From NCBI GenBank assembly GCA_966211765.1, contig CBIHOV010000027.1:55865-119864 (forward strand): 64,000 nt of DNA. The letters are read 5' to 3'. The translations under genes were made by a program, and so were the position numbers. This DNA is from Paraflavitalea sp966211765 (lineage in GTDB: Bacteria; Bacteroidota; Bacteroidia; Chitinophagales; Chitinophagaceae). Positions 25,381 through 34,956 of the stretch are shown here, piece by piece (the first letter of the stretch is position 1; the number at the start of each line of letters is the position of its first letter). The notes beneath the pieces were generated by a model, which had not been told where the DNA came from, did not search any database, and was given only the letters and a program-made list of their open reading frames with translations.

Positions 25381-26808
25381 TCACGCCAAGGGCATCGTGA
25401 TCGTAAATACGCTTCCACCCGCTCCCCTGCTGTTTACCTCAATTTTCCAGTTGTGCGCATCAACCGCCTGCCTGGCGTAATACAGCCCCAGGCCCAGGCC
25501 TTTTACTTCTCCGTTCAACACCTGCGTGTCGCGGTAAAACTTATCAAACAAATGATCCCGCGTCTTGGCGGTCATGCCAATACCATTGTCTTCAATGGTG
25601 ATCCATATATTTCTTTTGTCGCTCTGTGTAGTTACAATGATCTCCTTCTGTTCACTCCGGTTGTACTTGATGGCATTGTCGAAGATGTTCAGCAGCACCG
25701 TCGTAAACCAAAATGGATCGAGCAATACTTCATCCCGGGCAGCCTCTTTATTCAGCGTCAGCAATACCGGTACACCCGCCAGCTTGAGTTTATAATCAAG
25801 CAATACTTCGTCGAGCAAATGATGCAATGAATGCATTTCCTTCTTCAGCGAGATGCCGCTCATGCTCGTGATATCCAATACCTGTCCAAACAGGCTCCTT
25901 ATTCTTTCCGACTGTCTTTGTATCACCTCCGTAAGCGGCTGTACTGTTTCACGGTTTACCGGCATTTTATCATTCTGCAAGGTTTTGTTGGCCACGATAA
26001 TAGCAGCCAGCGGGGTATGGAACTCGTGCGTAATGCTGTTGATGAAATCCGATTTCATTTCGGATAATTTCTTTTGCCGTATCCAGTTGCGCAGGGTAAT
26101 GAAGAACAACAATACCACCGCCAATACCGACAATACCGACAACGCAAAGGTGGGCATCATTTGCCGCAGGATCACCATCTTCCGGTTGCGCGTATCTACA
26201 TAGAAACTGTAGGAAATGCGATACGTGCGTTCTGATACACCGCCAATAGATACCGTCACGATCTTATTGTTCTCATTGGGATTGGCCAGGTCACCACCCA
26301 GCCACAACCCTGAATAATGTTGCAGTGAATCGCTGATGCCCGCATAATGCTGCTCCTTGCTATAGAAAGGAATGAAATCACGCTTGCCAAAACTGATCTC
26401 CAGGATATCGATAGACACCCGGTAAGCAAGGTCAGTTTTAATACCATATCTCCGGCGGGCAAGATCCAGCACACTGTCTACATTCTCTGCTTGGTGCAAC
26501 ACTTTCACGGTACTATCCAACAGTCGTTGGGTGAATGCTGAAAATCCATTACCTCCTGCCCGGTACAATTGCTCCAGCCGGTCGATGTTCTTGTAGATGG
26601 CGCTGTCCAGTATCCGCGCGCCGCCGGGGAAGATGAGGTCACTCTGTACACTGTTGCTGTACTCCTTCTTGATCAGGTCTTTTTCCTGCAGGTAATACTG
26701 CTTGTTCTTGAGCTCATAGGTATTGTACACAAGAAAGAACTGCACAGCCGACAGGATGAGAAAGCTGACCACTGCAATGGCCTTATGAATGGTGATGGTG
26801 TATTTCAT
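25381..26808 (-). CDS. sensor histidine kinase (HisKA type)
   Basis: 475 residues. TM1 is at about 11-28 (AVVSFLILSAVQFFLVY), followed by a periplasmic sensor domain of about 190 residues, TM2 at about 221-238 (ALSVLSVLAVVLLFFITL) and a short linker. HisKA follows with SITHEFHTPL (His261; the usual R/K before TPL is His), then HATPase_c with NIFDNAIKYN, EDNGIGM, FDKFYR and GLGLGLYYARQ. There is no HAMP domain. The sensor domain is of a type common in Bacteroidetes kinases but has no recognised ligand motif. It diverges from SusC and pairs with the OmpR regulator downstream. Confidence 0.92.
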   Translation of the reverse strand: MKYTITIHKAIAVVSFLILSAVQFFLVYNTYELKNKQYYLQEKDLIKKEYSNSVQSDLIFPGGARILDSAIYKNIDRLEQLYRAGGNGFSAFTQRLLDSTVKVLHQAENVDSVLDLARRRYGIKTDLAYRVSIDILEISFGKRDFIPFYSKEQHYAGISDSLQHYSGLWLGGDLANPNENNKIVTVSIGGVSERTYRISYSFYVDTRNRKMVILRQMMPTFALSVLSVLAVVLLFFITLRNWIRQKKLSEMKSDFINSITHEFHTPLAAIIVANKTLQNDKMPVNRETVQPLTEVIQRQSERIRSLFGQVLDITSMSGISLKKEMHSLHHLLDEVLLDYKLKLAGVPVLLTLNKEAARDEVLLDPFWFTTVLLNIFDNAIKYNRSEQKEIIVTTQSDKRNIWITIEDNGIGMTAKTRDHLFDKFYRDTQVLNGEVKGLGLGLYYARQAVDAHNWKIEVNSRGAGGSVFTITMPLA

Positions 26809-27075
26809 TTACCAGGGTAAGCAATAAAGATAATATGTATCCACCTGCTTTGGACGATCGTTTAATATCCGTTAACAATTCATTTGACTTCTGTTGACAG
26901 GCTCAGGTAGTCAGGTCGGGTAATTTAGCTGTTCCCGATACCTTATTCCATGTGGTGTGCTTAAAACGTCGCTTAAGTACGCTGCATGGATGTTTTCCTG
27001 CACGATGCCAATATTCCGCGCAGGGATTATGAGCAATACAGGGAAATCTTTATACACCAAAACTCAAGACTGCTT

Positions 27076-30000
27076 ATGAACACGTATCACTACGTATTCA
27101 AAAGGATCAAACCCATCCTTTTGTTTTGCTTACTGCTGGGGGCCGTATCCGGCTCTTATGCACAATCGGGTGAGATCTTTGTAAAAGGAACCGTGCGTTC
27201 CGACACCGCTGTACTCGAAGGGGTGACGATCGCTTTAAAGAATTCCCCTACAGTCGCTACACGCACGGATGCCAAGGGCAATTACCTGATCAAGGTTGCT
27301 TCCAATGCAACCCTATTATTCTCTTTTGTTGGTTTTACCACGCAGGAAGTGGAGGTGAAGGGCGAACCCATCGTAAACGTCGTGCTGAAGGGCAGTGAGA
27401 AAGCCATGGAGGAAGTAGCCGTAGTAGCCTACGGTACACAAAAGAAGAAAAGTATGGTAGGCGCCGTCACCACCATCAATCCCAAAGAGTTGAAAGGGCC
27501 CACCAGCAACCTTACCACTATGCTGGCCGGAAAGATCTCCGGCATCATTGCTTACCAGCGTAGCGGAGAGCCCGGCAGGGACAATGCCAGCTTCTTCATC
27601 CGTGGCGTCACCACTTTTGGCGCCGGCAAGGTCGATCCCCTGATCCTGATCGACAATATGGAATCGACCACCAATGACCTGGCCCGTTTGCAACCCGATG
27701 ATATTTCGGGTTTCTCCGTGTTAAAGGACGCTACTGCCGCCTCCCTCTATGGCGCCCGCGGCGCCAACGGAGTCATCCTCGTCACGACCAAAATAGGCAC
27801 AGAAGGCGCTACCAAATTCAGTGCGCGTGCTGAGAACTCCACGTCGAGCAATACAAAGAACTTCCGTTTTGCCGACAATATCACCTACATGAAGCAGGCC
27901 AATGAAGCGCTGGTTACACGCTACCCATTGCGTGCGCCCTTGTATTCACAGGAAAAGATCGCTCAAACAGAAGCGGGCGCCGATCCTTATTTGTATCCCA
28001 GCAACAACTGGCTCAAAATGCTGATCAAGGATTACACCAATAACCAACGCTACAACCTCAACATGAGCGGCGGTGGAAAGATCGCCCAGTATTATGTCTC
28101 CGGCACCTACAATATCGACAATGGCGTATTGAAAGAAAATGGACTGAACAATTTCAACAGCAATATCAAATTGCGCAGCTACCAGATACGTTCCAATGTC
28201 ACCATCAACGCCACCCCTACTACCCTGGTCAACATCAAGGTATCCGGCCAGTTTGATGATTACAATGGTCCTGTAGGCGGCGGCGGTAATATCTTCAACC
28301 AGGCATTGGCGAGCAATCCCGTGCAGTTTGCAGCGGTCTATCCATCAGCCTACCTGCCCCGGTTGAACCACCCGCTCTTTGGCAGCACCCTCGATGGCAA
28401 TGGCGTTCGGTACAACAATCCTTACGCCAACATGGTATCGGGATATGAGCAGTCAAACACTTCTACCATGACTGCGCAGCTCGACATCAAGCAAAACCTG
28501 GGCTTTATTACCAATGGACTTTCGGCCAGGCTCATGACCTTTACCCAACGTTATGCATCCTTTAGTCTTACCCGTGCTTATACTCCGTTTTACTATTCAT
28601 TAGCCTATTCTCCCGATGGAAAAACCCCTATGCTCTCTCCGGTCAATACGAATGGTACCGAATACCTGAGTTATATACCCGGCGCCAAGATCCTCAACAC
28701 CGTGAGCTACCTGGAAGCAGCCGTGAACTATGTAAAAGGATTTGGCGATCATGATGTATCGGGCATGTTGATCACCACCATGCGCAATTTCCTTACGGCC
28801 AACTCCACCGTGGGTGATCTGCAGCAGTCCTTGCCCAACCGCAACCAGGGTTTGTCGGGCAGGTTTACCTATGCCTACGACAACCGCTACATGGCTGAGT
28901 TCAACTTTGGCTACAATGGTTCTGAGCGTTTTTCAAAAAACAACCGCCTGGGTTTCTTCCCCTCCGGTGGACTGGGCTGGAATGTGCACAATGAGAAGTT
29001 CTTTGATGGCATTGCACATATCCTGCCTTACCTGAAATTGCGCGCCACTTACGGACTGGTAGGTAATGACCAGATCGGCAGCGCCAATGACCGCTTCTTC
29101 TACCTTTCGCGGGTGCAGATGAACGATCCGCTAAAGAGCGCCGTTTTTGGAGAGAACTATGGCACCGAATTAAACGGCGTCAGCGTACAACGCTATGCCA
29201 ATTCGGCCATTACCTGGGAGAAATCCTACAAAACCAATATCGGGATGGACCTGCAGTTCATCAACGGTTTCAACCTCACCGTAGACGTATACCGCGAGCA
29301 CCGGAAGAATATCCTGATGAACCGGGCCTTTATTCCTGTGTCGATGGGCCTGGCTGCAGGCATACAGGCCAATGTGGGTGAAGCAGAAGGAAAAGGGATT
29401 GACCTGCAAATGGATTACAACAAATCGTTCAGCAATGGCGTATGGCTGCAATTGCGTGGCAACTTCACCTATGCCCACAGCAAACTATTGGTGAATGAAG
29501 AGCCCAACTATCCCACTTCCTGGAGCAGCAAGGTAGGTTACCCGCTTTCGCAAAGATGGGGACTGATCGCCGAAAGACTGTTTGTGGATGACAAGGAAGT
29601 AATTAATTCCCCTCTGCAGGATTTTGGCGTGGTAAGCGGCGGCGACATCAAATACCTTGATATAGATGGCAACAATATCATTGATGGCAATGGCGACCAG
29701 GTACCCATCGGCTTTCCGGAAACCCCGGAGATCACCTATGGCGGAGGCTTTTCCCTGGGTTATAAAGGTTTTGACTTCAGTGCTTTTGTACAAGGCTCTG
29801 CACGCTCATCCATCTTCATCGACAACAATGCTATCCAGCCTTTCAAACGCGATGACCTGAACCTGGGCTTTGAAAGCGGCCTGCTGAAAGTCATTGCCGA
29901 AGACCATTGGTCGGAGAGCAACCGCGATGTATATGCTTTCTGGCCAAGGCTCAGTGACCGTACCATCCAGAACAATACCTGGACCTCCACCTGGTGGATG

Positions 30001-30222
30001 CGCAATGGCGCTTTCCTGCGCCTCAAAACAGTAGAGATAGGTTATACCTTATCCTCTTCCATGCTGAAGCGGTTCAGGATGTCCAATGCACGGTTTTACC
30101 TCAATGGCAACAACCTCTTTGTGATCAGCAGTTTCAAACTCTGGGATCCCGAGATGGGCAGCAATGGACTGGCCTATCCCGTACAAAGGGTATTCAACGT
30201 GGGCGTAAACCTCAGTTTCTAA
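27076..30222 (+). CDS. SusC/RagA family TonB-linked outer-membrane transporter
   Basis: 1048 residues from the ATG at 27076; the frame extends to 26986, but a signal peptide starts at this Met (hydrophobic core ILLFCLLLGAVSGSYAQ). A carboxypeptidase-regulatory-like beta domain lies at about 25-105 (GVTIALKNSPTVATRTDAKG, LLFSFVGF). Then come the SusC signature VVAYGTQKKKSMVGAV, a plug with SVLKDATAASLYGARGANGVILVTTK, and a 22-strand barrel ending in the typical VGVNLSF. It imports oligosaccharides with SusD, powered by TonB. The partner SusD starts 17 bp downstream. Confidence 0.95.
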   Translation: MNTYHYVFKRIKPILLFCLLLGAVSGSYAQSGEIFVKGTVRSDTAVLEGVTIALKNSPTVATRTDAKGNYLIKVASNATLLFSFVGFTTQEVEVKGEPIVNVVLKGSEKAMEEVAVVAYGTQKKKSMVGAVTTINPKELKGPTSNLTTMLAGKISGIIAYQRSGEPGRDNASFFIRGVTTFGAGKVDPLILIDNMESTTNDLARLQPDDISGFSVLKDATAASLYGARGANGVILVTTKIGTEGATKFSARAENSTSSNTKNFRFADNITYMKQANEALVTRYPLRAPLYSQEKIAQTEAGADPYLYPSNNWLKMLIKDYTNNQRYNLNMSGGGKIAQYYVSGTYNIDNGVLKENGLNNFNSNIKLRSYQIRSNVTINATPTTLVNIKVSGQFDDYNGPVGGGGNIFNQALASNPVQFAAVYPSAYLPRLNHPLFGSTLDGNGVRYNNPYANMVSGYEQSNTSTMTAQLDIKQNLGFITNGLSARLMTFTQRYASFSLTRAYTPFYYSLAYSPDGKTPMLSPVNTNGTEYLSYIPGAKILNTVSYLEAAVNYVKGFGDHDVSGMLITTMRNFLTANSTVGDLQQSLPNRNQGLSGRFTYAYDNRYMAEFNFGYNGSERFSKNNRLGFFPSGGLGWNVHNEKFFDGIAHILPYLKLRATYGLVGNDQIGSANDRFFYLSRVQMNDPLKSAVFGENYGTELNGVSVQRYANSAITWEKSYKTNIGMDLQFINGFNLTVDVYREHRKNILMNRAFIPVSMGLAAGIQANVGEAEGKGIDLQMDYNKSFSNGVWLQLRGNFTYAHSKLLVNEEPNYPTSWSSKVGYPLSQRWGLIAERLFVDDKEVINSPLQDFGVVSGGDIKYLDIDGNNIIDGNGDQVPIGFPETPEITYGGGFSLGYKGFDFSAFVQGSARSSIFIDNNAIQPFKRDDLNLGFESGLLKVIAEDHWSESNRDVYAFWPRLSDRTIQNNTWTSTWWMRNGAFLRLKTVEIGYTLSSSMLKRFRMSNARFYLNGNNLFVISSFKLWDPEMGSNGLAYPVQRVFNVGVNLSF

Positions 30223-30239
30223 TTCAACACTATTACGCA

Positions 30240-32126
30240 ATGCAACACAATTATATAAAGCGTTTTTCCCTGCTGGCCCTCTTACTGGCCGGGATAGCCG
30301 GCCTCCCTTCCTGCGAGAAGTTTATCGATGTAGTGCCAGACAATGTACCTACCATCGACAATGCTTTCAGTATCCGTACCGAAGCAGAAAAATACCTGTT
30401 CACCTGCTATTCCTACCTGCCTTACGAAGGTCATTACAATGGTAACCCCGGTTATGGCGCAGGCGATGAGATCTGGCAGGATGAAAGCTTCAGCACCATC
30501 GATCCCAATCCCATGCGCATCTCCATGGGATTCCAGACCGCTGGCAGCCCCCTCATGGCTTACTGGTCATCGATGTATGCCGGTATCCGTGACTGCAATA
30601 TTTTCCTGGAGAATGTCGACAAGGTAGTAGACCTGGAACCCTATATGCGCACACGCTGGATCGGTGAGGTCACATTCCTGAAGGCCTACTTTCACTGGCA
30701 CCTGCTAAAGATGTATGGTCCTATCCATATTGTGGACAAGAACCTGCCTACCGATGTAAGCGCCGATCAGGTGAAGATACCCCGGCTGCCCGTGGATACC
30801 GTCGTCAATTACATTGTAGGCTTGCTGGATTCCGCCGCGAAGTTATTACCGCCAACCATACAGGCCCGCACTACCGAGTTGGGCCGGATCACATCGCCCA
30901 TAGCCCTGGCCATAAAAGCACGCGTGCTGACAACTGTCGCCAGCCCCCTATTCAATGGCAATGCTGACTATACGGGTTTCAAGAACCAGGACGGTACTTT
31001 GCTCTTCAATACCACCTACGAAAAACAGAAATGGGTACGCGCAGCAGCAGCCTGCAAAGCAGCCATCGATGCAGCCCATGCCGCAGGTATTCAACTGTAC
31101 AAGTTCAACAACAATATTGCCAACCTGTCCGATGCCATGAAGATCGAGATGAGCATTCGCAATGCCGTATGCGAGAAATGGAACGAGGAACTGATATGGG
31201 GTTCATCCAACAGCAGGACCGACCAATACATGCAAAGGCTGGCCTGTCCGAAACTCGACCCTTCCCGCCTCGGCAACCAGGATCCGCTGGGGCAAATGGC
31301 GCCTACCCTGAAGATCGTGGAACAGTTCTATTCTAAGAATGGGGTACCGATCGAAGAAGATAAGACATACGATTATGCCAATCGATACGCCCTGCGCACC
31401 GTGTCGCCGGCAGAAGGCGAAAAGATGCAAGTAGGCTATGAGACGGCGGGGCTGAACTTCGATCGCGAGCCACGCTTCTATGCAGACATTGCTTTCGATG
31501 GCGCCAAATGGTACATGCAGAATGGCACCTGGAATATACAGGCCCGCTGGGGACAGAACCAATCACAGAAGAACGTATTTGGTTATTCCGTTACCGGTTA
31601 TTTCACCAAGAAGATCGTGAGCTGGAAGTTTGTGGTCAATGAGGGACAAAGCACATCAACAGAAGAATACCCCTTCCCGATATTCCGTCTGGCCGATCTC
31701 TACCTGTTGTATGCAGAGGCATTGAATGAAGCCGAAGGTCCGGCCAATGCCGATATCCTCACTTATGTGAACCTCATACGCGAAAGGGCTGGCTTGAAAA
31801 CTGTGCAGGAAGCCTGGGGCCAATTCTCCAACAATCCCTCCAAGTATACCAGTCAGGATGGACTGCGGGCCATCATCCAGCAGGAAAGACTGATCGAATT
31901 GGGCTTTGAGGCCAGCCGCTTCTGGGACCTGCGCCGTTGGAAACGATCTATTGAAGAACAGAACGAACCTGTGCAGGGTTGGGATATAGCCCAGTCGGCG
32001 CCCGCCACCTATTACCGGGTCAAGACCCTATGGAACCAGCGCTTCCAGGTACGCGATTACCTCTGGCCTATCAGGAGCAGCGATATCCTCGTGAATCCTA
32101 AACTGGTACAGAATCCGGGTTGGTAA
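30240..32126 (+). CDS. SusD/RagB family nutrient-binding lipoprotein
   Basis: 628 residues from the ATG at 30240. The lipobox is GLPSC (Cys near residue 25), followed by EKFIDVVPDNVPTIDNAF as in SusD starts. A TPR-like helical frame includes WIGEVTFLKAYFHWHLLKMYGPIHIVD. The C-terminal RagB signature is RLADLYLLYAEALNEAEG, then LIRERAG, LIELGFEASRFWDLRRWK and the final LVQNPGW. It sits on the outer face as the lid of the SusC transporter. It is somewhat longer than average SusD (about 500-600), with insertions in the middle. Confidence 0.95.
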   Translation: MQHNYIKRFSLLALLLAGIAGLPSCEKFIDVVPDNVPTIDNAFSIRTEAEKYLFTCYSYLPYEGHYNGNPGYGAGDEIWQDESFSTIDPNPMRISMGFQTAGSPLMAYWSSMYAGIRDCNIFLENVDKVVDLEPYMRTRWIGEVTFLKAYFHWHLLKMYGPIHIVDKNLPTDVSADQVKIPRLPVDTVVNYIVGLLDSAAKLLPPTIQARTTELGRITSPIALAIKARVLTTVASPLFNGNADYTGFKNQDGTLLFNTTYEKQKWVRAAAACKAAIDAAHAAGIQLYKFNNNIANLSDAMKIEMSIRNAVCEKWNEELIWGSSNSRTDQYMQRLACPKLDPSRLGNQDPLGQMAPTLKIVEQFYSKNGVPIEEDKTYDYANRYALRTVSPAEGEKMQVGYETAGLNFDREPRFYADIAFDGAKWYMQNGTWNIQARWGQNQSQKNVFGYSVTGYFTKKIVSWKFVVNEGQSTSTEEYPFPIFRLADLYLLYAEALNEAEGPANADILTYVNLIRERAGLKTVQEAWGQFSNNPSKYTSQDGLRAIIQQERLIELGFEASRFWDLRRWKRSIEEQNEPVQGWDIAQSAPATYYRVKTLWNQRFQVRDYLWPIRSSDILVNPKLVQNPGW

Positions 32127-32307
32127 TACAATTATTAATTAATGATTATTGATTACTACTGCTTCGCGGCAAACATGCCACTAAGACTGGCAAGAAGCAG
32201 CAATAAGGAAGAAGAAAGTAGCAAGAAATTAAAAAGCCAGCCTTACAACCAATAATTAATAATAAATAATCAGTAATCCAGCACGGTCTTACTTAAAAAA
32301 GCAAAAC

Positions 32308-33477
32308 ATGAACCGAATACATATATCACTCACAATACTACTCTTACTAGCTATAGCCTGTAAGAAGGAGGAACATCAATCCCTCTACGGTGATGCCAAA
32401 GCTCCGGACCAACTCACCAGTACAGCGGTGAAGCGCCTGCCCGGCGCAGCAGAGATCACCTATACCCTTCCCCACGACAATACGATCCTGTATGTGAAAG
32501 CGGAATATGAGAACCAGCCCGGTGTAAAAAGGGAAGTGAAGACCTCTTATTATACCAATCAACTAACAGTAGATGGTTTTGGAGATACACTGGAGCATGA
32601 AATAAAGTTGTATGTGGTGAACCGCAGTGAACAACTATCCCCGCCGGTAACAGTAAAGGTGAAGCCCCTCACCCCGCCGGTGATGGCAGTATTTAAAAGT
32701 CTGTTGGCATCCGAAGACTTTGGTGGATTAAGGGTCAACTACACCAATGAAGCCAAAGCCGATGTAGCTATTCATACACTGGCGGCCAGCAACAGCGGCG
32801 TCCTGGAAGAGGTGAATGTACAATATACTACTCTGGCGCTGGGCACCTATACCATGCGCGGATTCGACAGTGCGGCGCGCCGTTTTTCTTTTTTCGTGAA
32901 AGACCGGTTTGGCAATATCTCCGATACCATGTCGAAGATCTACAAACCACTCTATGAAAAAGCGTTGGACAAAACCCTCTTCCGCAAAGTGCAATTGCCC
33001 ACTGATATTGGCGACGACTGGGGACTGCCCATGGAGAATTTATGGAATGGCAGCTATGTAGGTTTCTGGGATATGTTCCATACACAAACAAAGCCTTTCC
33101 CCATGTGGTTCACCTTCGATATGGGCATCAAGGTAAAGCTGAGCCGCATTACGATGTGGCAAAGGCAAACCCCGGCAACGGATTGGGCCTACAATGCCAA
33201 CAATCCAAAGAAGTTTGAGATCTGGGGCACCAATTCACCCGACCCCGATGGCGGCTGGACCAACTGGACCAAACTGGTGGAACATACGATTGTGAAGCCT
33301 TCGGGTTTACCACTCGGTCAGTTGTCGCAGGATGATGTGGCGGCGGCGGCGAAGGGAGAAGAGCTAACGATCCCGCTCGACAAGACCTCGATGCGGTACC
33401 TGCGGATCAAAGTGATCGAAACCTTTACCAACTCAGCAACGAATATTGCCGAGCTAAGCATCTGGGGACAACCGTAG
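32308..33477 (+). CDS. surface lipoprotein with DUF4959/DUF5000-like and discoidin-type domains
   Basis: 389 residues. The lipobox is LLAIAC with Cys18. A beta-sandwich region follows (GDAKAPDQLTSTAVKRLPGAAEITYTLP), which resembles the DUF4959-type fibronectin-like start. A middle beta domain precedes a C-terminal F5/8 type C-like fold of about 140 residues (VQLPTDIGDDWGLPMENLWNG, FTFDMGIKVKLSRITMWQR, MRYLRIKVIETF, AELSIWGQP). These proteins accompany SusCD pairs and bind glycan at the surface. The 181-bp gap upstream is AT-rich with an imperfect inverted repeat. Confidence 0.82.
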   Translation: MNRIHISLTILLLLAIACKKEEHQSLYGDAKAPDQLTSTAVKRLPGAAEITYTLPHDNTILYVKAEYENQPGVKREVKTSYYTNQLTVDGFGDTLEHEIKLYVVNRSEQLSPPVTVKVKPLTPPVMAVFKSLLASEDFGGLRVNYTNEAKADVAIHTLAASNSGVLEEVNVQYTTLALGTYTMRGFDSAARRFSFFVKDRFGNISDTMSKIYKPLYEKALDKTLFRKVQLPTDIGDDWGLPMENLWNGSYVGFWDMFHTQTKPFPMWFTFDMGIKVKLSRITMWQRQTPATDWAYNANNPKKFEIWGTNSPDPDGGWTNWTKLVEHTIVKPSGLPLGQLSQDDVAAAAKGEELTIPLDKTSMRYLRIKVIETFTNSATNIAELSIWGQP

Positions 33478-33700
33478 GCGGGAATCGGGAATCGTGAATC
33501 GGCAGTCGGCAGTCGGCAGTCGGCAATCTTTTGCTTCGATAACGTATCATCCCTGCCTGTCATTTCGAACGCAGCGCAGTGAGAAATCCCGCGGAACGGG
33601 ACAGGTTCTGCTATCGAAGCAAACTTCAAAGCAAACGATTCGAAGCAAACGTGTATTCTTCTGTATTCTGTATTCTAAATTCTGTATTCTTCAAACACAT
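33478..33700 (+). repeat. short tandem repeats between the two PUL lipoproteins
   Basis: An array of CGGCAGT / GGGAATC-like 7-8-mers spans about 33478-33528. GAAGCAAAC occurs at least twice near 33617-33650. TGTATTCT or close copies occur repeatedly over 33652-33690. No gene is visible in this 229-bp gap. Such arrays are prone to slippage. Confidence 0.6.
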
Positions 33701-33706
33701 TGAGAT

Positions 33707-34909
33707 ATGCATCCATTTAAAAAAATCAAAACAAGCAGTCTACTCATCATCACGGCTGCCCTTGTATGGGTGTCCTGCACCCGGGAGGATGACTGGAAAA
33801 AATACGTTCCCGACAGTCCGCGCATTTATCCGGGCACCGCCTCCAATCCTGTTCCTTCTCCCGGCAGGAACCGGATCAAGCTTACCTGGCAACTGGTCTC
33901 CGACCCCACCATCACACAGGCAAAAGTGTTTTGGAACAATGGCAATGATTCTGCCGGCATAGCCGTGGCACGTACACAGGGGGTGGATACAGTGAGCATC
34001 ATCATCGACAAGCTCCAGGAAACCTCCTATACCTTCGACATCTTTACGTATGATAAAGCGGGTAACAAGAGTGTGCCTGCCTATGCTTCCGGAAGGGTGT
34101 ATGGCAGCAAGTATGAAAGCTCCCTCCTCAACCGCCCGGTGATGAATGTGAACTATGTGGCGGATGCTAAGATACTGGTCATTGGCTGGGGCGTTGCCGA
34201 CACCGTCAATACCGGTACCAAACTTTGGTATACCAGTGAGAGCGGCAGCGCAGAGGAGCTGACTGTTGGCGCCAATACGTACAGCACCATCATTCCCTGG
34301 AAAGTAGGTACAAAGATATATTTCCAATCCTCCTATAAGCCCGTGGCGAGCGCCATTGACACCTTTACGGTATTGAAGAAAGATTCCATCACCGTTAAAG
34401 ATGTACCCGTACCCAAGGCTGCCTGGAGCAAATTCGACCTGCCCAATGATGTGGCCGGCGATGCCTGGGGCACCAGCCTCGACTGGATATGGGATGGCAA
34501 GGGTGGCGATTATCCCGAGATCTACCACACCGGTGGAGAAGGCATGCCCCACCATTTTACGATCGACCTGGGCGCCTTGTACCAGTTGACCAAATTTGAG
34601 AACATAGGACGAGTGAATGCCAATCCTTACCACAATCCTACAAAATTTGAAGTGTGGGGAATCGCTGATGCCACCAATGCCGCCACTACCCTGCCCGGTA
34701 ATGATGCTGGCTGGAAAGCCGAGTCATTGGCCAAAGGATGGGTATTGTTGAAAGATATTGTGCGCACAGATAATGGAACCGCGCCCTATAAAACCGACCT
34801 GTTGCCGGGCATTCCCAAAGTGCGCTATATCCGCATCCGCGTGTTGGAGACGATCGATCACGACCAGGACAGCCATATGAGCGAGATCTCGTTTTGGTTC
34901 AATCCGTAG
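33707..34909 (+). CDS. surface lipoprotein with DUF4998-like and discoidin-type domains
   Basis: 400 residues. The signal peptide ends in a lipobox VWVSC (Cys near 23). An Asp-rich start TREDDWKKYVPDSPRIYPG precedes a fibronectin-like domain (NRIKLTWQLVSDPTITQAKVFWNN) as in DUF4998 proteins. A second beta domain follows. The C-terminal F5/8 type C-like region has KFDLPNDVAGDAWGTSLDWIWDG, HHFTIDLGALYQLTKFENI and KVRYIRIRVLETIDH, ending SEISFWFNP. It parallels the preceding gene in domain plan. It probably binds the same glycan as SusD. Confidence 0.82.
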   Translation: MHPFKKIKTSSLLIITAALVWVSCTREDDWKKYVPDSPRIYPGTASNPVPSPGRNRIKLTWQLVSDPTITQAKVFWNNGNDSAGIAVARTQGVDTVSIIIDKLQETSYTFDIFTYDKAGNKSVPAYASGRVYGSKYESSLLNRPVMNVNYVADAKILVIGWGVADTVNTGTKLWYTSESGSAEELTVGANTYSTIIPWKVGTKIYFQSSYKPVASAIDTFTVLKKDSITVKDVPVPKAAWSKFDLPNDVAGDAWGTSLDWIWDGKGGDYPEIYHTGGEGMPHHFTIDLGALYQLTKFENIGRVNANPYHNPTKFEVWGIADATNAATTLPGNDAGWKAESLAKGWVLLKDIVRTDNGTAPYKTDLLPGIPKVRYIRIRVLETIDHDQDSHMSEISFWFNP

Positions 34910-34956
34910 AAGATGTTAGCGGGAAAGTGAATACATTTAAACAATAATCAAGTATA

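Noticed and set aside
33740..34633. Minus-strand open frame of 297 codons opposite the second PUL lipoprotein
   Set aside because: Shadow of the DUF4998/discoidin gene; repeated Gly-Ile-Gly patterns without a fold or start context.
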